A DNA stretch of 64,000 nucleotides. Source: an uncultured Myxococcales bacterium (GTDB taxonomy: Bacteria; Myxococcota_A; UBA9042). Made by a program: the position numbers and the translations under genes. Under the pieces are notes generated by a model. It searched no databases. It had not been told where the DNA came from and saw only the letters and a list, made by a program, of their open reading frames with translations. The stretch spans positions 29,446 through 93,445 of the forward strand of contig CAJBNH010000135.1 of the NCBI GenBank assembly GCA_903955385.1, read 5' to 3'. Shown here piece by piece: positions 42,737-51,821 of the stretch (its first letter is position 1; the number at the start of each line of letters is the position of its first letter).

Positions 42737-43321
42737 TCAGCGGTTGCCGAGCAGCCGGTCGAGCACGATCGCGATGGCCGCCCGCACCGAAAGGTGGTTG
42801 TACCGCGTCTCCTTGCCCTCGAAGGCAGGGTCGCACGCGATCGGCGGCAGCCTCAGGTCGGCCTTGTCGACCACCTGCGGCGTCAACCCCCAGCCGGTGC
42901 CAAAGACCAGCAGCAGGGGCTTGATTCGGTTCGGCAGCGTCGCACGGAGCTCGTCGTAGCCGACGGTCGACTCCATGCGTGCCCCCGTGACGGCGACTTC
43001 TGGCGCGCAGCCAGTTCGCCGGGCGATGTCCGCCTGGGCCTCTTCGAGCGATGCGACGACCGACACGCGGCCCATCGCCTCTGCCCGACGCTCGTGCTGT
43101 GCTCCCTGGCCTTGCGTCCAGTGGCCCAGCACTTCCTCGACCATCCGCTGCTGCAGCACCACGGGGGTGACCACGTAGACGCCGCGCAGGTTGAAGGTCC
43201 GTCCCGACCTGGCCATGTCGTGGATGTCGACGTTGGTCAGGGCGGTGGCGACCACTTTTCCCTGCCGATTGAGGCAGGGGTAGTGGACAAGGGCAGCGAA
43301 GATACCGACTTCCGTTGACAA
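42737..43321 (-). CDS. RNA methyltransferase, SPOUT type (PF09936-like), between trmD and rplS
   Basis: A 194-residue protein matching the SAM-dependent RNA methyltransferase family usually found next to trmD: AALVHYPCLNRQGKVVATALTNVDIHDMARSGRTF at the N-terminus, VTPVVLQQRMV, and a knot-like C-terminus LLLVFGTGWGLTPQVVDKADL. The target RNA is not established for the family. It appears to start with TTG (GAG nine bases upstream, 24 bases after the trmD stop); no ATG/GTG is available before the conserved first strand. Confidence 0.85.
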   Translation of the reverse strand: MSTEVGIFAALVHYPCLNRQGKVVATALTNVDIHDMARSGRTFNLRGVYVVTPVVLQQRMVEEVLGHWTQGQGAQHERRAEAMGRVSVVASLEEAQADIARRTGCAPEVAVTGARMESTVGYDELRATLPNRIKPLLLVFGTGWGLTPQVVDKADLRLPPIACDPAFEGKETRYNHLSVRAAIAIVLDRLLGNR

Positions 43322-43345
43322 GTCAATGCGCTCGGCGCCCGAAGG

Positions 43346-44302
43346 TCACCGCTCCTCGGGGGCGGAAGACGGCAGTGCCCCTTGATTTTGTTCGAAATTG
43401 TCTGGATCGCCCGTGGAGCCGCGAGACGGACCGCTGCTCGAGGTCGTCACGGCCGCAGCAGCATCGTAACCATCGGTAACGGCGATGGAAACACCTTCCG
43501 ATTCGGGAATTTGCGGCGTGATCGGGACGCCGGCGGCCAAGGCCTCTGCCAGCCAGACGGCGTCCTTCTTGGCGATCGTGCGGCCGGCCAGCAGCTCAGG
43601 TCGGCGTCTCGACGTGCGCAGCAACGACTGCCGCAGCCGCCAGCGGGCGATCTCGGCGTGGTTGCCGCCCAGCAGCACTTCCGGCACGGTCATGCCGTGG
43701 AACTCGCGTGGACGCGTGAAGTGGGGGTACTCGAGCAGGTTGTCGCCGTGGGACTCCTGCTCCAGCGACGCGGCGTTGCCCAGCACGCCCGGACGCAGGC
43801 GCGACACGGCCTCGAGGATGACCATCGCGGCCACCTCACCGCCGTTCAGCACGAAGTCGCCGATCGAGATGACGTCGTCGACGAACGCCTCAACCCGCGC
43901 ATCGAAGCCCTCATAGCGGCCGCAAAGGAGCACCAGGCCTGGTGTTTCCGCCCAAGCCTGGGCCCGGGCCTGATCGAAGCGCTCTCCGGCTGGCGACAAC
44001 AGGACCGTCCGCATCCCGGTGGGCGCGTCCTTGCGCACGTCCTGCAGACACGCGACGACGGCGTCGGGCTTGATCACCATGCCGGGACCGCCGCCAAACG
44101 GTGCGTCGTCCACCACGTGATGGCGATCGTGGGTCCAGTCGCGCCAGTTGTGCAGGTTCAGCTCGACCAGACCGTCCTCGATCGCCTTGCCCAGCAGCCC
44201 CTCGGTGCGGACCCCGGCAAACAGCGCCGGGAACAGCGTCAGGATGTCGCAGCGAAACGGCTGCGGCGGGGCGTCGGCAAGCGTCGAGGGATCCTGCGTC
44301 AT
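43346..44302 (-). CDS. trmD: tRNA (guanine-37-N1)-methyltransferase
   Basis: A 318-residue SPOUT methyltransferase making m1G37 in tRNAs, which prevents frameshifting. Trefoil-knot motifs: DDAPFGGGPGMVIKPD, LLCGRYEGFDARVE and SIGDFVLNGGEVAAM; then the tRNA-binding HFTRPREFHG and VPEVLLGGNHAEI. About 70 residues longer than typical TrmD because of a C-terminal Ser/Thr/Gly-rich, low-complexity tail. The start overlaps the rimM stop (ATGA), indicating coupling. The ATG at 44302 is preferred over an Arg-rich upstream extension that lies inside rimM. Confidence 0.95.
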   Translation of the reverse strand: MTQDPSTLADAPPQPFRCDILTLFPALFAGVRTEGLLGKAIEDGLVELNLHNWRDWTHDRHHVVDDAPFGGGPGMVIKPDAVVACLQDVRKDAPTGMRTVLLSPAGERFDQARAQAWAETPGLVLLCGRYEGFDARVEAFVDDVISIGDFVLNGGEVAAMVILEAVSRLRPGVLGNAASLEQESHGDNLLEYPHFTRPREFHGMTVPEVLLGGNHAEIARWRLRQSLLRTSRRRPELLAGRTIAKKDAVWLAEALAAGVPITPQIPESEGVSIAVTDGYDAAAAVTTSSSGPSRGSTGDPDNFEQNQGALPSSAPEER

Positions 44303-44871
44303 TCGCTGCGCCAGTCCTCGATGTCGCGCACCACCACCTTGCCCGGCTCGCGGCCCAACGACTCGATGGCGTCGCACTCGACCGGCAGCAGGGCCTTGCC
44401 GCCCGCGTCCAGGCGGACCTCCAGCAGGTCGGTGTGGGTAGCGATCAGCCCCGAGACCTGACCGACGCGCTCGCCCGAGACGGCGTCGTACACCACGGAG
44501 TCGACGATCTCGTTCAGATAGACCTCGTCCTCGTCGGGGGCGGGAAGCGCGCTGCGGGCGACGCTGAGGACGGCGTGGGTCAGGCTGGCGGCGGCGGCGC
44601 GGTCATCGAACCCCTCGAAGCGGGCCAGAAAGCCGTCGTTCACCGGACGCAGCTCCAGCAGCTCGACCAAGAACGCGGGGCGACCGACCACCAGCGCGCG
44701 CAGCGTGGTCGCGTGTTCGTAGAAGTCACCTTCCGGGTTGAACAAAGCGACGTGGACCGTGCCCTGGACGCCGTGGGGGCGACCGACGCGCCCGACGTCG
44801 AGCCAGGACTCGTCCGGGTCGGGGCGACGTGTTTCGGTGGGGCGGGGCGGAACGGGGGGCGTGGGCGACAT
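44299..44871 (-). CDS. rimM: Ribosome maturation factor RimM
   Basis: A 190-residue 30S assembly factor: an N-terminal RimM barrel (WLDVGRVGRPHGVQGTVHVALF, FEGFDDRAAAASL) and a C-terminal PRC-barrel (DEVYLNEIVDSVVYD through LLPVECDAIES). The first 20 residues are a Pro/Thr-rich disordered leader. ATG 44871 is chosen over GTG 44877 because GGAG is five bases upstream. First gene of the rimM-trmD-methyltransferase-rplS operon as seen here; rpsP, often upstream, is absent. Confidence 0.94.
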   Translation of the reverse strand: MSPTPPVPPRPTETRRPDPDESWLDVGRVGRPHGVQGTVHVALFNPEGDFYEHATTLRALVVGRPAFLVELLELRPVNDGFLARFEGFDDRAAAASLTHAVLSVARSALPAPDEDEVYLNEIVDSVVYDAVSGERVGQVSGLIATHTDLLEVRLDAGGKALLPVECDAIESLGREPGKVVVRDIEDWRSE

Positions 44872-44899
44872 CGGCACTCCGGGAAAGCAGGCGGCAACA

Positions 44900-45916
44900 C
44901 TAAAGGATCAACTCGTCCTTCAGCGACCGAGTCATCAGGATCTGCAACGCCGAGACAGGCGCAAGACCTTCGTGCAGCACGCGGTAGGTCTGCGTGATGA
45001 TGGGGGTTTCTACGCCGAGCTGCTCGCCCAGCAGGTGTGCGGAACGGCTGGTCAGCACGCCCTCGGCCACCGCAGTCATCGAGGCGAGGATGGCCGCAAT
45101 GGGCTCACCCTGTCCCAGCCGCAGGCCGACGGTGCGGTTGCGGCTCAGGTCGCCGGTACACGTCAGCACCAGATCGCCCATGCCGGCAAGCCCTTGCAGC
45201 GTCAGTGGATTGGCGCCTTTCCTGACGGCCATGCGGGTGATCTCGCCCAGCCCGCGGGTGATCATGCCGGCCCGCGCGTTGTGGCCAAAGCCCATCCCGT
45301 CGGCGGTGCCTGTCGCAATCGCGATCACGTTCTTCAGCGCACCGCCCATTTCGACGCCGATGACGTCGGTAGAGGCATAGCAGCGAAACCGGTCGGTCGA
45401 CAGCGTCTGCTGCAGCTCGCGCGCCAGCCGCGAGTCGTGGGAGGCGATCGTCAGCACCGTCGGGCTGCCCGCGGCGACCTCGGCGGCAAAGGACGGGCCG
45501 CTCAAGTAGGCGAGCTGCGAGTGCATTCGACGGGGCAGCACGCGCTCGAAGATCTCGTTGACGGTCTCCAGCGATTCGTTGTCGATGCCCTTGGAGCACG
45601 ACACGATCGCATGGTCCTCAGTCAACCATGGGGCGATCCGTCGCGCCAGTCCAGCGACATGGGGCGTTGGCGTCACGGTCAGCAGGGTGCGGCACGAGCG
45701 GACGGCTTGTTCGAGGTCATCGGTGGCGTCCAGACCGTCCGGGAATCGGACGCCGGGAAAGAAGGACCGGTTTTCGCGCAGTTCAGTGATCTCGCGGGCG
45801 GTTGCGGACTCGTGGGCCCACAGCAGCGTCGTCAGGCCCTTCTTGGCGGCGTGGATCGCAAGCGCCGAGCCCCAGGCACCCGCTCCCACTACTCCGATGT
45901 CGTAACGTTCCCTCAT
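44900..45916 (-). CDS. gpsA: NAD(P)H-dependent glycerol-3-phosphate dehydrogenase
   Basis: A 338-residue cytosolic enzyme reducing dihydroxyacetone phosphate to sn-glycerol-3-phosphate for phospholipid synthesis. Motifs: Rossmann GAGAWGSALA, IVSCSKGI, LSGPSFAAEVAAG, catalytic-Lys GGALKNVIAIATG, and AGMGDLVLTCTGDLSRNR. Start ATG 45916 gives the Rossmann fold directly after six residues. It precedes rimM by 28 bases on the same strand, so may be co-transcribed. Confidence 0.96.
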   Translation of the reverse strand: MRERYDIGVVGAGAWGSALAIHAAKKGLTTLLWAHESATAREITELRENRSFFPGVRFPDGLDATDDLEQAVRSCRTLLTVTPTPHVAGLARRIAPWLTEDHAIVSCSKGIDNESLETVNEIFERVLPRRMHSQLAYLSGPSFAAEVAAGSPTVLTIASHDSRLARELQQTLSTDRFRCYASTDVIGVEMGGALKNVIAIATGTADGMGFGHNARAGMITRGLGEITRMAVRKGANPLTLQGLAGMGDLVLTCTGDLSRNRTVGLRLGQGEPIAAILASMTAVAEGVLTSRSAHLLGEQLGVETPIITQTYRVLHEGLAPVSALQILMTRSLKDELIL

Positions 45917-46078
45917 GCGCCATCCCCCCCTTGCTTCAAACTTCCTGACCGTACCCCACACCGGACCCCATCGACGTCAGCCGCTCAAGGGGCTCCCATC
46001 GTCGCAGTGGCGCAGGGGGGACGGCGCGACCAGACCATGGAACCCATGCGGGCGGCGGAACTGCGGGTCGGCGGTGCT

Positions 46079-46342
46079 TCAGGACGACATCTTTCGGCTC
46101 TGCTCCACATACGCCATGCGAATGTCATGCAGCACCCGCTCCAGCAGCGCGGCCTCTTGCTGGTCCAGATTGCCGACGGTCTTTTGCCGCAGCATCGCCA
46201 GCATCTCGATGGTCTGATGGGCCATTTCGAGGTTGACCTCGGCCGAACGGCCCCCGGGGTCGGGCACGAGCCCCATGTGCATCATCGCTGAGCTGGCGAG
46301 TGACAGGATGAAGGTGCTGAAGTCGATCGAGGCGTGGGCCAT
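46079..46342 (-). CDS. DUF1844 family small protein
   Basis: An 87-residue helical protein of the DUF1844 type: DFSTFILSLASSAMMHMGLVPDP followed by NLEMAHQTIEMLAMLRQKTVGNLDQQEAALLE and a final helix. Function unknown. GGAGG precedes the ATG and a good promoter lies 40-67 bases upstream. Divergent from the RpoH-family gene. Confidence 0.85.
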   Translation of the reverse strand: MAHASIDFSTFILSLASSAMMHMGLVPDPGGRSAEVNLEMAHQTIEMLAMLRQKTVGNLDQQEAALLERVLHDIRMAYVEQSRKMSS

Positions 46343-46381
46343 GGAGCCTCCGGAAGCGCGGACCCGGTGCGGGTGGCCGGC

Positions 46382-46409
46382 ATTGTCGAGGGGGCATCGG
46401 TGTTGTCAA
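46382..46409 (-). promoter_or_regulatory. Sigma70-type promoter of the DUF1844 gene
   Basis: Minus strand: perfect -35 TTGACA (46404-46409), 16-base spacer, -10 GACAAT (46382-46387, four of six). Predicted transcription start near 46375, about 33 bases before the ATG. Confidence 0.6.
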
Positions 46410-46597
46410 GGCTGCAACGGTCCACACGGCGGCGAAGTTCTGGCTGCTGAAGCGATCCTGTAAGGAGTTCCATGCATCCAACCGTGGCAGCAGTGGTCGG
46501 CGCAGCGGCCATCTCTACCCTCGACGGCGCGTCCCCTCACGGTTACGATGTCCCACCTGCTGCACCAGCGCCGCGCCGGATACGAAGTGGAGCGCCC

Positions 46598-47614
46598 ATG
46601 GCCCGCGAACCCATTCTCAAGGACACGCTCGAGCAGTACCTGGCTGAGGTCAATCGCTATCCGTTGCTGACCCGAGAGCAGGAGTACGCGCTCGCCAAGC
46701 GGTTTCAAGAGACCGGAGACCCGGATGCGGCGCGCGCGCTCGTGACCGCCAACCTGCGTTTCGTTGTCAAAATTGCCTATCAATTCGCAAACTACGACAT
46801 CAAGCTGACCGACCTCGTGCAGGAAGGCAACATCGGTCTGATGAAGGCCGTGGCCAAGTTCAAGCCCGACCGCGGCTATCGGCTGATCTCGTACGCGGTG
46901 TGGTGGATCAAGGCGTACATCCAGAACTACATCATCCAGTCCTGGTCCTTGGTGAAGGTGGGGCCTGTCTCGCAGCAGCGTCGCGTGCTGTTTGGCCGCC
47001 GGGGCGTCGCAGTTCCTGACGAGATCGAGGGGATCGAGCCGGTTCCGCTGGGGCGTCGGCTAGGGGTCGACAAAGCCACGCTGGAGCACCTGCCGGACGA
47101 GGGTGAGGCCGTCGAGGTCGAGGTCGTCGTCGAAGACGGCTCTGAGGAAGAGGACGAAACGTTCCTGATCGCGGCCGAAGCCGTCGAAGGCACCCGGGTG
47201 CCTCGCACGCCGCGGGTTCCCACCGAGGCGGAGGTGGACGGCTGGCGCAAGGCCGCCCACGCAGCACGGCACGACCTGAGTCTGGACGCGTCCGTCAGCG
47301 AGGATGGGCGCATGACGCTCGCCGAGACCATGGCGTCGCCGGGTCCCAGCATCGAAGAGGCCTACGCGAGTGCAGAGACGACCTCAATTGTGGCCGAGCG
47401 CCTGTCTGAGCTGCACGCGCACCTGAACGACAAGGAGATCGCGATCCTGAACAAGCGCCTGCTGTCCGACTCGGAAGTGACGCTGCAGGAGATCGGCGAC
47501 GAGTTCGGCATCTCGCGTGAGCGGGTGCGCCAGATCGAGACCAACCTGAAGAAGAAGATCGCCAAGCTGCTCGAAGGGTTGCACCCGGTCGGCTTGCTCG
47601 AACCGCCTCGCTAA
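46598..47614 (+). CDS. rpoH: RpoH-family (sigma-32-like) RNA polymerase sigma factor
   Basis: A 338-residue sigma factor: region 1.2/2 with LEQYLAEVNRYPLLTREQEYALAKR, LVTANLRFVVKIAYQF, DLVQEGNIGLMKAVAKFKPDRGYRLISYAVWWIKAYIQNYI (regions 2.2-2.4), and region 4 with EVTLQEIGDEFGISRERVRQIETNLKKKIAKLL. The pattern and the QNYIIQSWSLVKVG segment fit heat-shock sigma factors. It is longer than E. coli RpoH because of an acidic, low-complexity insert (about residues 165-210). An in-frame ATG at 46472 also has a strong ribosome site, but the extra 42 codons have low third-position GC, unlike the gene proper. Its stop overlaps the topA stop on the other strand. Confidence 0.9.
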   Translation: MAREPILKDTLEQYLAEVNRYPLLTREQEYALAKRFQETGDPDAARALVTANLRFVVKIAYQFANYDIKLTDLVQEGNIGLMKAVAKFKPDRGYRLISYAVWWIKAYIQNYIIQSWSLVKVGPVSQQRRVLFGRRGVAVPDEIEGIEPVPLGRRLGVDKATLEHLPDEGEAVEVEVVVEDGSEEEDETFLIAAEAVEGTRVPRTPRVPTEAEVDGWRKAAHAARHDLSLDASVSEDGRMTLAETMASPGPSIEEAYASAETTSIVAERLSELHAHLNDKEIAILNKRLLSDSEVTLQEIGDEFGISRERVRQIETNLKKKIAKLLEGLHPVGLLEPPR

Positions 47615-50600
47615 CCTCGCGTGCCTGCCGGACGACGGACCACCGTGCTCTTGGCGGCTGTGACGGCCTTTGCGGCTGTTTTCGCCTTGGCGGGAGCCTT
47701 CGGCGCGGCCTTGGCCGGGGCCTTGGGCTTGACGGGCGCGGCGGCCTTGGCTGGCTTGACCGTCTTGCTCGACTTGGCCTTGCTGCTCGAGGACTTGGCG
47801 GCTGCTCCGCGCGTCTTGCCTCGGTTGCCCTTGGTGTTGACGGGCTTGCCGAAGTGCTTCAGACGGTCCAGCGCCTCTTCCAGCGTCAGCTCGTCGGTCG
47901 ACGTTCCGCGGGCCAGCGAGGCGTTGATCGCGCCGTTGGTCAGGTAGGGGCCAAACCGACCGTCGAGCAGCCGCACCTCAGCACCGGTCCCATCCGTTCC
48001 CATCACCTTGCCGGTGCGGGCTTGCAGGGCATCGGCCAACAGCTGGCTGGCGGCCTCGACCGTCAGCGCGTCGGGATCGACGCTGTCCCGCAGGGTCTTG
48101 TTGGTCTTGCCGTCGCTGACGTATAGGCCGTAGCGCCCCGTCCACAACGAGAGCAGCGCGCCGTCCAGAGGTCGCAAGCCGATGTCGCGCACGTGCTCCT
48201 TGCCGGCGGTTGCGCGGGGCCGGGCCAGGAACTCGATGGCCTGATCCTTTGTGATCGTGGCGGCTTCCATCGCGGGTGGAAGGGTGCGCGACTCTTCGCC
48301 GACCTTCAGGTAGTCGCCATAGCGGCCGACCTGAGCGGTGATGTCGAAGCCGCTCTTGGGGTCCTTGCCCAGCGAGCGGGGCAGCGCCAGCTGCAGCAGG
48401 GCGCGCTCCAGCGTCATCGCGTCTGGCACCATACCCTTGGAAAGACTGACCATTTTTGGCTTCTCGGTCTCTTCCTTGCCGCCGACGCCGCGCTGCAGGT
48501 AGGGCCCGAAGCGGCCGTTGCGCAGGTAGATCGGCTCTCCGGTCGTCGGGTCGGTCCCCAGCGGTGCGTCGCCCTGCGCCTTCTTCTCGATCAGCGCCAT
48601 CACCGCAGGCACCGTCAGCTCGTCCGGGGCGGTGTCGTCGGGCACGGTCGCAGTCAGCTCGCCGACCTTCACGAACGTGCCGAAGCGGCCAATCCGCACG
48701 ACCACGGCCTCGCCCTTGTCCGTCTCGCCGATCGGTACCGAGCTCGCGGTGGCCGCCTCGATCTGGCCGCGCACCTGATCCAGCAGCTTCGTCAGACCTT
48801 GCACGGGCCCTTGACCGTCGATGGCGGGGAAGCCGTCGGCGTAGAAACTGCGAAGGTACGAGGCGGCTTGCGCCTCACCGCGAGCGATCGCGTCCAGCCG
48901 CGCTTCCATTTCCGCGGTGAAATTGTAGTCGACCAGGTGCGGCATGTGCTCTTCGAGCAGCTGCACTACGGCCATGCCCATGAAGGTGGGCACCAGCGCT
49001 GACGAGCCGCGCCGGAAGCAGTACGCCTTCTCCAGCAGGTTCTGCAAGATCGCCGCGTAGGTGCTGGGACGGCCGATCCCCTTGTCTTCCAAGGCCTTGA
49101 CCAGACTTGCGTCGGTCAACCGCGCGGGCGGCTTGGTGTCGTGCCGCTGTGCATCGATGGGCGGCGGTCCTCCCCAAGTCAGCGTATCGCCGACGGTGAG
49201 CACCGGCAGCACCTTGTCTCGGTCGCTCAGAGCAGCCTCGGGGTCGTCCGAGCCCTCGACATAGGCCTTGAGGAATCCGGGGAAGCGTGTCGTGCGGCCA
49301 CTGGCCCGGAACACCGCGTCCTCGACGCCGATATCGACCGAGGCTTGGTCCACCTGCGCGTCAACCATCTGGCTGGCCACCGTGCGCTTCCAAATCAGCT
49401 CGAACAGCTTGCCTGCCTCCCGTCCCAAGGCCTTCTCGACCTCGGTCAGGCCGGGGAACGACGAACCCGCGGGCCGGATCGCCTCGTGGGCTTCTTGGGC
49501 GTTGGCGGTGCGCGTCTGGTAGCGGCGCGGCTGCGCGGGCAGGTAGTCCTGGCCGTACTGATCGGCGATCAGGTTGCGTGCGGCCGCCAGGGCCTCTTCC
49601 GACAGCGTGGTCGAGTCCGTACGCATATAGGTGATATAGCCGCTTTCATACAGCTTTTGCGCCACCTGCATCGTTTGCTTGGCAGAGAAGCGCAGCTTGC
49701 GGTTGGCCTCCTGCTGCAGCGTCGACGTGGTGAACGGCGCCGACGGTCGCAGGGTCTGCGGTTTGACCTCGGTCTTCAGCACCCGCGGCGTCTTGCCGGT
49801 CAGTCGCTTCAGCAGCGCCTGCGCCCCGGACTCGTCCAGCAACAGGGCGTCGCGGCCCACGAACTTGCCCGTGGTGTCGTCGAAGTCCTTGCCCGATGCG
49901 ATCCGCTGGTCGCCGACACGTTGCAGCGTGGCGTCGAAGCCGTCGCCGCGGGCCGGCACCAGACGGGCCGCCAAGTCCCAGTACGTCGCAGAGCGAAACG
50001 CCATGCGCTCCCGCTCGCGCTGGACCAACAACCGCAACGCCACTGACTGCACGCGACCGGCCGACAAGCCCGGCTTGATCTTGCGCCACAGCACCTGACT
50101 GACGTCCCAGCCAAACAGGCGATCGACCACGCGGCGGGCGCGCTGGGCCGACACCAGATGGTCGTCGAGCTCGCGGGGCTGGGCCAGAGCGCGCTGAATC
50201 GCCTCACGGGTGATCTCGTGGAAGACCATGCGCTTGACCGGCACGGTCGGCTTCAGAACCTCTTTGAGGTGCCAGGAGATCGCCTCGCCCTCGCGGTCAT
50301 CGTCTGTTGCGAGGTACAGCTCGTCGGCCTGCGCCAGCGCCTGCTTCAGCGTGTCGACCTGCCGCTTCTTGTCGGCCGGTACCAGATAGATCTCCTGCAA
50401 GGGCTCAAAACCGTTCTCGACGTTGACGCCGTAGTGGACCCAAGCCTCGGATCGGCGCTTGTCCCCCGCCGGCAGGTCGGTCTTCTTGACGGCCAGATCG
50501 CGCACGTGTCCGACACTCGCCTCGACCAGGTACTCTCCGCCCAGAAACTTCCGCAGCGTGTTGGCCTTGGTGGGCGACTCGACGATCACGAGTGCGCGGC

Positions 50601-50637
50601 CCTTGGGCTGCCCTGCTGACTTTTCCGTACGTGCCAT
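47611..50637 (-). CDS. topA: DNA topoisomerase I
   Basis: A 1008-residue type IA topoisomerase that relaxes negative supercoils. Toprim: ALVIVESPTKANTLRKFLG and YLATDDDREGEAISWHL. Catalytic Tyr in YITYMRTDST; GLSAGRVQSVALRLLVQRE is a further hallmark. Instead of C4 zinc fingers, the C-terminal third carries five short repeats around GRFGxYx (residues about 665-940), as in other zinc-less TopA, and a Lys/Ala-rich tail that should bind DNA nonspecifically. The ATG at 50637 is chosen since upstream residues lack family similarity. It follows dprA by 76 bases. Confidence 0.96.
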   Translation of the reverse strand: MARTEKSAGQPKGRALVIVESPTKANTLRKFLGGEYLVEASVGHVRDLAVKKTDLPAGDKRRSEAWVHYGVNVENGFEPLQEIYLVPADKKRQVDTLKQALAQADELYLATDDDREGEAISWHLKEVLKPTVPVKRMVFHEITREAIQRALAQPRELDDHLVSAQRARRVVDRLFGWDVSQVLWRKIKPGLSAGRVQSVALRLLVQRERERMAFRSATYWDLAARLVPARGDGFDATLQRVGDQRIASGKDFDDTTGKFVGRDALLLDESGAQALLKRLTGKTPRVLKTEVKPQTLRPSAPFTTSTLQQEANRKLRFSAKQTMQVAQKLYESGYITYMRTDSTTLSEEALAAARNLIADQYGQDYLPAQPRRYQTRTANAQEAHEAIRPAGSSFPGLTEVEKALGREAGKLFELIWKRTVASQMVDAQVDQASVDIGVEDAVFRASGRTTRFPGFLKAYVEGSDDPEAALSDRDKVLPVLTVGDTLTWGGPPPIDAQRHDTKPPARLTDASLVKALEDKGIGRPSTYAAILQNLLEKAYCFRRGSSALVPTFMGMAVVQLLEEHMPHLVDYNFTAEMEARLDAIARGEAQAASYLRSFYADGFPAIDGQGPVQGLTKLLDQVRGQIEAATASSVPIGETDKGEAVVVRIGRFGTFVKVGELTATVPDDTAPDELTVPAVMALIEKKAQGDAPLGTDPTTGEPIYLRNGRFGPYLQRGVGGKEETEKPKMVSLSKGMVPDAMTLERALLQLALPRSLGKDPKSGFDITAQVGRYGDYLKVGEESRTLPPAMEAATITKDQAIEFLARPRATAGKEHVRDIGLRPLDGALLSLWTGRYGLYVSDGKTNKTLRDSVDPDALTVEAASQLLADALQARTGKVMGTDGTGAEVRLLDGRFGPYLTNGAINASLARGTSTDELTLEEALDRLKHFGKPVNTKGNRGKTRGAAAKSSSSKAKSSKTVKPAKAAAPVKPKAPAKAAPKAPAKAKTAAKAVTAAKSTVVRRPAGTRG

Positions 50638-50713
50638 GCTCTTCCTTGTCGACCGGCTCCTCAGAGCCAGCGCGTCGTTCGTTTCGGGCAGCCCAAGCCC
50701 GACCAGCCGCGGC

Positions 50714-51742
50714 TCACACCGCGAAACTTCCGCCGGCATGTCGCCGGATGCGGCCCAGCAGCGTCAGGCGCATCGCCAGCGCGGCTACGGGACCCCGATC
50801 GACCTGCAGGCGCAGGGCGAGGTCCTCGAGCGGCAAACCCTGCGGTCCGGCCTCGTGCAGCGCCGACACCAGCCTCGTCGCGAGGTCGGCGTCGCAGCCT
50901 GCCAGCCCGCTCATGTCGGCTCGGGAGGTGACCGCTTCGGCCGGGTAGGATGGACAACGCCCGCGCGCCCCGTCAACCAACCGCCCTGCCTTCGGTCCTT
51001 CGACGGCGTTGCCGCCCTTGCCGTCCAAGGGGGCACCGCCCGACTGCCCAGGGGGCTTCGGATCGCGTTCCAGCAGCCGTCTGCCATGCCCGCCGCGCAG
51101 GTCTTTCAGCAGGCGTTGGCACCCCGCGGCATCCGTGATCGCGCGGGCCCCGGCTTGCAGCAGTCCGTTGCTGCCATGGCTGTTCGGCGACCCTGGGGAC
51201 CACGGCACGGCAAGGACCGGCAGCCCCGCCAGCCAGGCCCGTCCGGCACAATGGAGCGACCCGCTACGGGCGTCGGCGCAGACCGTCACCAAAGCGTCCA
51301 CCGTTTGTACGATCAGCTGGTTGCGCTTCAGGAAGTGGCTGCGTTGCACACCTGCGCCGGGTGGAAACTGGCTCAGCAGGCCTCCCGGGCCAGCCGCGAT
51401 CCGCTCGTACAACTCGACGTGAGCCGGCGGGAACGGCAGGTCGTGCGCGCTCGGCAACACAGCGATCGCGGCGCCGCCAACCTCCAGCGCCCCTTCCAAG
51501 GCCGCCGCGTCTACGCCGAAGGCTCCGCCGCTCACGACCACGCCGCCCGCCACGGCCAGCGCGCGCCCCAGCTCGCGGGCCAGACGCTCCTGCTCCGGCG
51601 TCGGGTCGCGTGACCCGACCACGGCCACTCTGGGCAGCGCCGGATCCGGCACAGTGCCGCGCCACCAAAGCGGCTGTCCCACGGAAAGTCTCAAAACAAC
51701 TTGGGATTCGATGTGTTCCCCCATCGGGGCCGTCGCCGCCAT
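50714..51742 (-). CDS. dprA: DNA-processing protein DprA (Smf)
   Basis: A 342-residue protein that loads RecA on incoming single-stranded DNA in transformation. The Rossmann-like core shows VAVVGSRDPTPEQERLAREL, VVSGGAFGVDAAALEGAL, VLPSAHDLPFPPAH, LLSQFPPGAGVQRSHFLKRNQLI and DARSGSLHCA. A C-terminal winged-helix-like segment (about 275-342) follows a Gly/Pro/Lys linker. ATG 51742 is chosen for its GGGAGG ribosome site; ATG 51784 lacks one. Sits between rsmB and topA, a common grouping. Confidence 0.92.
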   Translation of the reverse strand: MAATAPMGEHIESQVVLRLSVGQPLWWRGTVPDPALPRVAVVGSRDPTPEQERLARELGRALAVAGGVVVSGGAFGVDAAALEGALEVGGAAIAVLPSAHDLPFPPAHVELYERIAAGPGGLLSQFPPGAGVQRSHFLKRNQLIVQTVDALVTVCADARSGSLHCAGRAWLAGLPVLAVPWSPGSPNSHGSNGLLQAGARAITDAAGCQRLLKDLRGGHGRRLLERDPKPPGQSGGAPLDGKGGNAVEGPKAGRLVDGARGRCPSYPAEAVTSRADMSGLAGCDADLATRLVSALHEAGPQGLPLEDLALRLQVDRGPVAALAMRLTLLGRIRRHAGGSFAV

Positions 51743-51821
51743 GCCGCCTCCCGACCGCGCAGAATCGGGCGCGAGTCGGTCCATGATCGTCGGCTGGCGG
51801 AAAACGCCGCGGGGTGCCCGA

